The notes beneath the pieces are model-generated. The model was not told the DNA's origin. It made no database searches and saw only the letters and a list, made by a program, of their open reading frames with translations. DNA of 64,000 bases from Theristus sp. LFF4_11. Its lineage: Eukaryota > Nematoda > Chromadorea > Monhysterida > Xyalidae. Shown in pieces: positions 58,638-64,000 of the stretch; within the stretch, counting starts at the first letter, position 1, and every line of letters starts with the position of its first letter. The translations under genes were made by a program, and so were the position numbers. The DNA lies in NCBI GenBank assembly GCA_030248135.1, contig JASANC010002485.1, positions 53,974 to 117,973 on the forward strand, written 5' to 3'.

Positions 58638-61600
58638 ATGGAAGGCTTTTTAGTCTTTTATTGGTCAATATTCACTTTAACCTGGACGTCGGCAATCGGA
58701 ACCAGCCAAATTCAAGAAGAGAAGAAACCGCCGGTTACAATTGGAGTTTATATTGAAGGTACAGTAACAACAACAGAACAAACCTGTGAAACGTTTGTTG
58801 TGCTTCATTCGACTGTACGAACCTACTCACCTAACAATGACCCTCTTCTTTCTGTACACTGTACAAGCGTATGCTTCACTCGATTGTACGCCGTTGTGCA
58901 CGACGCCACAGTTACTGTTTTTTTCAGGGCTAGCTCAATGGATGCTAACCGATCCGGTGTTCAAAAACAGCTTGCACGGTTTTAAGTTGATTGAGAAAGC
59001 TGGCATATCAGCTGAGTATCTGCTGCCCGAGTTTCCGACGGTCACGGCGACAAACTACTTTTCGTTGTTTTCTGGTCTGTTTTTGGCAAACCCGGCTTTT
59101 GTACAATGGTTTCCAATTTCGTTTTTTTGTTTCCAACACGTTGATTGGCCAAAATCAAGATACCATCACCATGATAATTCGTTAGAATCTGCTGATTTGC
59201 TGACACAAAAAGGCAGACATCCAATTTCGATGGTAATTTCAGACTATGGGCTAAAAGCCAGTAATTCCAACAAAGTATAGATGATTTTTTTCAAAATTTC
59301 TTTTGATTGACCCCATTAAGCACACAGGTCTCTACCCTGAACACCATGGTATCTACGGTGACGTGCTTTACAACGAGCGAACCGGAAAAGGGCAACGCCT
59401 GGATGAAACGGCGACTTCGTTTTCGAACGCGCCACTACGCTGGAATAGAACGGAACTGATTTGGGACACTGCTATTCAACAGGGCGTAGAGACTTCGCTG
59501 TATTATTGGAGGATATGTCCTGAGGTACAGAGGGTCGCTCGGAGAATATGGTGGTCATGGGACGATCTCCCTGTTCGTCGTAAAAAACTGAACGTGCATT
59601 ACAGAAAGTGAAGGAAAATGAGCAAAATCAAAACGAAATTATCGTTCTTGCAGTATTCTTTCTTAAAAATCAAGGGTTTAATATTGTGGTTCGTGCCGAA
59701 AGACCGATCACAGTAGACGTCGTTGTCTGAGAATCATTGCTTTGGTATCAGACGGTATTTGAAACTGTGGGAGGTGGCCATACACAGACACGCAGACGAA
59801 AAAACCACGTCTTCATGCAACCCTCTTCGACAACACCACTTATGGCCCACCCTGTACTCCTCTAGCACTCGCCACTGCTGCACCGGTGCACGCCGCACGG
59901 TGAGCCGGACAGCGTGCAGCTGGCGCAGTTCGTCTCGGCTGTGATCGAGCAGGTGACCTCGCTGGGCGTGCGGTTGATCCTGATTGATCTGGCGAACGTC
60001 GCGAACGCAGCCAGGGTGCATGGTGCCACTGCGCCGCAGACGGCACGAGCCGTCCGAGACATATCAACGATGCTCTATGAGCTGCAGGTATTGTGGATTT
60101 ATTCAAACGTGTCCAGACTAAAATGACGTCATTTGCTTTAAAGACGCCCGTTCAGGCACTAAAATGTCAGTTTGATGTGACTGATTCGACATTCACCATT
60201 TGTTTACGGGAAGAAGCCGGCTTATCGGAAAGTCTGGTTTGCTGTGAACGGCAAGCGCATGTTTGGCGGCACATGACGTCATTTCAGTAGGACACGTTTA
60301 AAAAAATATGTCACACAGGGTTCACCAACGATGCTCTATGAGCTGCAGGTACAGGGTTCATCAACGATGCTCAATGAGCTGCAGGTACAGGGTGCTTCAA
60401 TTGAACTTGTCACTTTTTTCGCAAATAATACAGAGCATGCGAAATCTTTGACTTAATCGCAGTAAAAAAGAACGATAATGACATACGTCGGCTTCTTGCA
60501 GCTCTGATTCCGTTTTTTCTGTTTTATTTTCGCGCGCTCTGCATTCTGCAAAAAACGTGACAGATTTAAACAAACACGCTGTGTGTGAAAGGGCGCTGGT
60601 CTTTGCACCACACATTGAAGACCGATAGTTGTCCGCTTATTGGCAATCAGTTTGTTGGTTTTGTTTGGTCAAGTCTACAAACTGTTAATCATTTTCTCAT
60701 TGAGTGCAAGTCGAGAGTCTTTATTAGTAAGTGCTTCTTTTTTTAAAAGCAGAAAATCACAAAATCAAGCCATAGAACTTGTCAATCGGTCGCCATTACA
60801 AGAGCTCAAAGTTGTGCAGACGGCATTACGAGAGTTCAACGTGCTGGACAACACCAACCTGCTGGTGTTTTCCGACCACGGTCTCGTGAGCACCTCGCAC
60901 GACCGGTACACGTTCATTGACGACTATCTCGACCCGATGTTGATCAACAAAATCGTCTTCTCCGGCTCATTCGCTTGGTTGTTTCCGGCCACCAATAAAA
61001 CGTTTCAGGTCGAAAATTCACGCTTTCTGATGGTTGGGCTTGATATGGCCATTATGGGCGTAGGCTTATGTTTAGACGAAGGCTTGGGCTTCGGGTTGGG
61101 CTTGTGCTTTTGTTTGGGCTTAGGCTTAGAGCTTAGACTGGACGCTTAGGCTCAGGCTTAGGCTTAGGCATGGCTTCGGGATGATCAGTTGAGACTGACG
61201 AAAAGGTTTTGGTTTTCACTTGGTATTTGCGGCAGTCTGTTTCAGGTGCATCAAGCGTTATTCGGTAAACTGCAACACTGCGATTTGTACTGGACGCACG
61301 ACACGCCGTCCCGTTGGCGATTTGCAGCTGTCTCGTCAGATGTTCCTCCACTGCTGCTGCTGTGCTCGCCCGGCTATGGCGTTTCCTGTGTCCGTTTACA
61401 GCTGGATTTGTAAATTTTTCACTTGAGAGATACAGTATGTTTCTCTGAACCTGTCATGTTTTTTAGCAGAATACAGAGCCGGATCCGGTTGACAAAGCAG
61501 ACATATTTAGCCTGAAATGGTTTTTGATTCCAACCAAACCGAAATCCTTCGTTGATTTTGACCAAACCAAATACCTACAACCAAAATAGCGGTGGAACGT

Positions 61601-62476
61601 AAGTTTTGCACGGTCTGTGATCTCCGCAAAATTATCTGACAGGTTTGAAGAAACATACTGTACTTTTTCGTGCAACCCTCCTGGATGGTTGGCTGCATTC
61701 GGTCGACTGACTGACGGATGCAATCAAGCATGCTTTCAGCCAACCAACGAGATGCAACGAATCAACGCTGCGCTTGGAGTTTTTGAGTTTAGAGACTGTG
61801 AGTAACTCACTCAGAAAAAAAGTTGACTCCACGCTGCGCACGTTTTGAAACAGTTTCAATTCTGAATTCAGACACAGCCATTTTTTCAAAATGAAAACAG
61901 AACTGATTTGGAAAAAGACAAACTGATTTAAAAAAATGTTTTTAGAGGATGCCTTGCCACGAGTACCCGGAGTTGCCAGCAACGGTCACCAACGAGTATT
62001 TCCCGGGTGCACTGGCTGGCTACGACAATGCAGCGCCGACGATGAAGGGCGTCTTCATGGCGCGCGGGCCAGGTCGGTGAACACATTGGTTTGCTTGTTT
62101 CTGGTTCGTTCTGTTTTTCGTTTCAAGCAGTCTGACAAACAGTGAGTCTGATACTATGTATTGTGTTATAAGTAACCAAGTATGGCCGAATAAATGAGAC
62201 AGTGGTGCGTTATGTCTTCTCAATCAAGGCGAGATTAGTCGCATCGCAGACTATAGGAGTTCTCTTTTCTGAAAAATGGCAAGATTATTTGCTAATAATC
62301 GTGTCTGCAATGGACAAGGAACGAATAAATTAATCAATCTTATAAAACACAATCGATTTGTTGAAAAAAGAGGTCATGTTTACTCGGCCATAGCGTATGC
62401 TTACGAAGTGTCCTGTTTGGATGTAATGGCATCACTTGAACCTCCAACGCCCCGAATCCCCGGCCTCGAACGCTGA
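58638..62476 (+). CDS. ENPP-family protein lacking most metal ligands (probable pseudoenzyme)
   Basis: ENPPs are alkaline-phosphatase-fold ectoenzymes that cleave nucleotide or lipid phosphodiesters with two zinc ions. Phase-consistent exons: 58638-58758, 58928-59074, 59328-59524, 59866-60087, 60820-61008, 61246 to about 61389, 61946-62072 and 62373-62476; about 417 residues. Residues 1-22 look like a signal peptide. Family landmarks: the first strand VTIGVYIEG, EFPTVTATNYFSLFSGLYPE, IWDTAIQQG, VFSDHG, CSPGYG, GYDNAAPTMKGVF and a short C-terminus near YEVSCLDVM. The usual nucleophile Thr (T80), N83 and the D248-H249 pair remain. The first zinc Asp (normally in LDGF) is Glu40, the usual PDxxGH segment reads ANVANAARVHG, and the His before GYDN is Ala. 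Active chemistry is therefore unlikely. No GPI or membrane tail is seen. The junction between 61389 and 61946 is unsure: a phase-compatible extra exon (61643-61797, Cys-rich) leads to a stop when joined directly to 61946. The stop TGA is followed by AATAAA at 62594. Confidence 0.85.
60096..60307 (+). mobile_element. CRE-bearing MITE, copy 3 (ENPP intron 4)
   Basis: Ends ATTCAAACGTGTCCAG and TAGGACACGTTTAA, with TGACGTCA near both ends. It begins about nine bases after the exon 4 donor and matches 38708-38938 closely. Confidence 0.75.
60326..60388 (+). repeat. Two extra copies of the ENPP exon 4 end with donor
   Basis: The last bases of exon 4 plus its donor (CAACGATGCTCTATGAGCTG at 60065, then CAG|GTA) recur at 60326 and 60362. 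The copies are 261 and then 36 bases apart, both multiples of three. Each copy ends CTGCAG|GTACAG, a better donor than the one at 60088. The MITE at 60096-60307 lies between the first and second copy. Confidence 0.85.
61050..61172 (+). repeat. GGCTTA/GGGCTT hexamer-like minisatellite (ENPP intron 5)
   Basis: GGCTTA, GGGCTT and variants recur through about 120 bases, ending GGCTTAGGCTTAGGCAT. In places the permutation TTAGGC is tandem, which is the nematode telomere unit, but most units are degenerate. Confidence 0.7.
62163..62275 (+). repeat. Dispersed repeat shared with RNF10 intron 3
   Basis: TATGGCCGAATAAATGAGAC, AAGGCGAGATTAGTCGCA and ACTATAGGAGTTCTCTTTT match, with gaps, 35352-35420 in the same orientation. 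The class is unknown. Confidence 0.55.
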
Positions 62477-62593
62477 TGTGTGGAGATCCAAGCGCTCGGA
62501 AAATGGTCATGTCGTGTGTTTCTCACCAATTTCCAACTTTCTCTCCACTTTTTCTCTTTCACTTTGTCAGCCAACTCTCGACAGAAGTATAAC

Positions 62594-62599
62594 AATAAA
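62594..62599 (+). promoter_or_regulatory. Polyadenylation signal AATAAA (ENPP gene)
   Basis: AATAAA lies 118 bases after the ENPP stop codon, which supports 62476 as the end of the coding region. Confidence 0.55.
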
Positions 62600-63125
62600 A
62601 CTACCAACCGACACAAAAAAGGATAGGAAAACATTTAGAATGCCGTAGTTAGCGAAACTGATAGAGTGGCCCCGAACACAAGTAAAACAATGCCTTTATG
62701 AACGGCAACGACCAATACAAAAAGAGTAGTCGACCTGATGCCAAGAAAGTAGCTTAGCTGCTCACATCCACACACCATGCACCGTTGCTTTGCAACGCAG
62801 TCCACAGTGACTCAAGGAATCGGGCAGCTTAAAAGGTACATTACACTTATTGTTTGAAACTAATTGAAATTATTGAAATTCAGAAAAACTGTTCCGGAGT
62901 CCAGACGTCCATCCAAGCTGTTACGATGCTCAAAAAAAAACTCCATTGAATTCAAAATGTTGTGAAAATTCTAAAATTCCAAATGTTGTTTTTTCAATAA
63001 CTTTTTTTACAAAAACCTTTTCCAGGCGTTGAGTTGACTTGAGTTGAGTTTTGCGTTTCGTGCTTCGATCGATCAGCCCAGCCCAGTCCGTGAACATCTG
63101 AATATTTTCTTGTATTCGGTCAACC
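62600..63125. other. Intergenic, nothing recognised
   Basis: The interval between the ENPP 3' end and the MADF gene holds no clear exon or repeat. Confidence 0.5.
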
Positions 63126-63793
63126 ATGATGCCAGAATCGGATGACGACAAAGATTTACAGAAATTCACCGAACTTTTTATTGAGAAAGTGCGAGAACGA
63201 CAGATTCTTTGGGGCGTGGAAAGTCGCAGTTTCAAAATTGCCAAACAGAAAGAGGTCGATTGGAATAAATTGGCGACGGAGCTTTGAATTGACGGTGAGC
63301 TTCACTGAATTTTGTTTGACTTCCAACATGCATATTGCTGCTACTTGGCTGGTGGTGAAGATCAGTCGGTGCATGGCTGTCTCTGGGAACCAAAATGCAA
63401 ATGATCTGTTAAAATTTGTGAAAAATCAAATGCTGTTTGGTTGCTTCTGAGTGTTCATTCAGTCGCTTCGCTTCTTTTTTCTTGAGAGAAAGTTGAAACT
63501 TGACAGGATGTTCCACATATTTAATACAGCGTTCCAGCCAGTCGCGATGAATGTCATTTTCATTTTTTTACATTTTTAGTATAAAAAGGAAAAAATGTTG
63601 AAAAACTGTATTCTAATAATTGCAGGTTTTGAAGCCAAAAACAAATGGGGAAATTTGGTTCGCGTATTATCGTCGGGAGGTCTACAAGCAGAATTCCTCG
63701 TCGGGTTCTGGCACCACGCGACCGAGTGGTTGGGCGTGGGTTTGAGCACATGCGATTCATCCACCGTTACAAAGACGCAGATGCTGGAAACAG
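63126..63793 (+). pseudogene. MADF-domain gene with one stop and two frame breaks (partial at the window edge)
   Basis: MADF domains are Myb/SANT-related DNA-binding modules found in transcription regulators and in PIF/Harbinger accessory proteins. Exon 1 (63126-63294) encodes an acidic start, then LFIEKVRERQILW and VDWNKLATEL, the first half of a MADF domain. A TGA at 63285-63287 interrupts the frame three codons before a GTGAGC donor. Exon 2 (63626-63793) opens in the matching phase with NKWGNL; the next conserved block YYRREVYKQNSSSGSG is in another frame, and EHMRFIHRYKDAD in a third. The shifts fall near 63656-63660 and 63736-63740, both next to G doublets or triplets. So the domain is recognisable but broken three times. 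Either this is a decaying gene or transposon-derived copy, or the assembly has errors here. A further exon may start at 63945 after CTTTTCAG and run off the edge. Confidence 0.75.
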
Positions 63794-64000
63794 GTACGCT
63801 TTCTTCAAACAGCAAAGAAAAATTAAAGAAAATTGGCGATTAATAGAGAATGACGCAGAAGCCCCCCCCCCATGCTGACAAAACAAAAAACTCACATTTG
63901 TGAAAAGCGTGCTCAGGACGACTTAAATATCTTTCGCTTTTCAGTTTTCGTAGAAACTGCGTTGTCGGCTCCGGAGCATGGAGTGGATACGCTTGGCTTA

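Noticed and set aside
61643..61797. Cys-rich extra exon in the ENPP gene
   Set aside because: It is phase-compatible with a GTAAAT donor at 61410 and has a GTGAGT donor, but joining it to 61946 creates a stop, and the family has only a short linker here. Left as uncertain.
1..64000. CRISPR array or bacterial-type defence system
   Set aside because: The tandem repeats have no regular spacer pattern and the genes are spliced animal genes; none of the 98-bp, 150-bp or tetranucleotide arrays fits.

Overview
The window is animal nuclear DNA. It carries intron-rich genes with GT-AG junctions (one GC-AG), GC-rich exons in AT-richer introns, and a heavy load of short inverted-repeat transposons. The gene set (BBS7, a 5-HT1-type serotonin receptor, RNF10, an ENPP-family protein, a MADF-domain gene) points to a bilaterian with ciliated cells and a nervous system. 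The receptor resembles protostome 5-HT1/SER-4 receptors, so an invertebrate, perhaps a nematode or another ecdysozoan, is my guess. The phylum cannot be settled from the sequence alone.

Layout. 1-2.2 kb: tandem repeats, a foldback element and a TGAT/GATA satellite. 2.2-6.0 kb (minus): the N-terminal half of BBS7 in ten exons; the C-terminal half is not in the window. 6.66-8.53 kb: a compact LTR element with a tRNA-Gln-type primer site and no gag/pol. 9.5-12.0 kb (minus): a complete three-exon serotonin receptor with a CRE-like array upstream. 12.2-26.5 kb: gene-poor DNA with many non-autonomous DNA transposons and a tRNA-like SINE head. 26.5-44.8 kb (plus): a complete RNF10 orthologue in 14 phase-consistent exons (861 codons); its 7.5-kb first intron and later introns are full of MITEs, including a hAT-like element inside a Tc1-like element. 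46-50.7 kb: one weak minus-strand exon and a candidate two-exon secreted-protein gene. 50.7-57 kb: nothing recognisable. 57.1-58.4 kb: a doubtful small gene. 58.6-62.5 kb (plus): an ENPP-family gene whose product keeps the fold motifs but has lost most metal ligands. 63.1 kb to the edge: a MADF-domain gene with one stop and two frame breaks.

The genes do not form one pathway. BBS7 is a BBSome subunit, and the BBSome moves receptors in and out of cilia; the neighbouring aminergic receptor is a suggestive but probably chance neighbour. The most notable points are the probable ENPP pseudoenzyme, the intact small LTR element, the clean nested transposon insertions with readable target-site duplications, and the transposon-like CRE array at the receptor's 5' side. 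I found no bacterial-type system, no CRISPR array and no rRNA gene. Splice sites were assigned by eye from reading-frame phase and family similarity remembered from known proteins; no database search was run.
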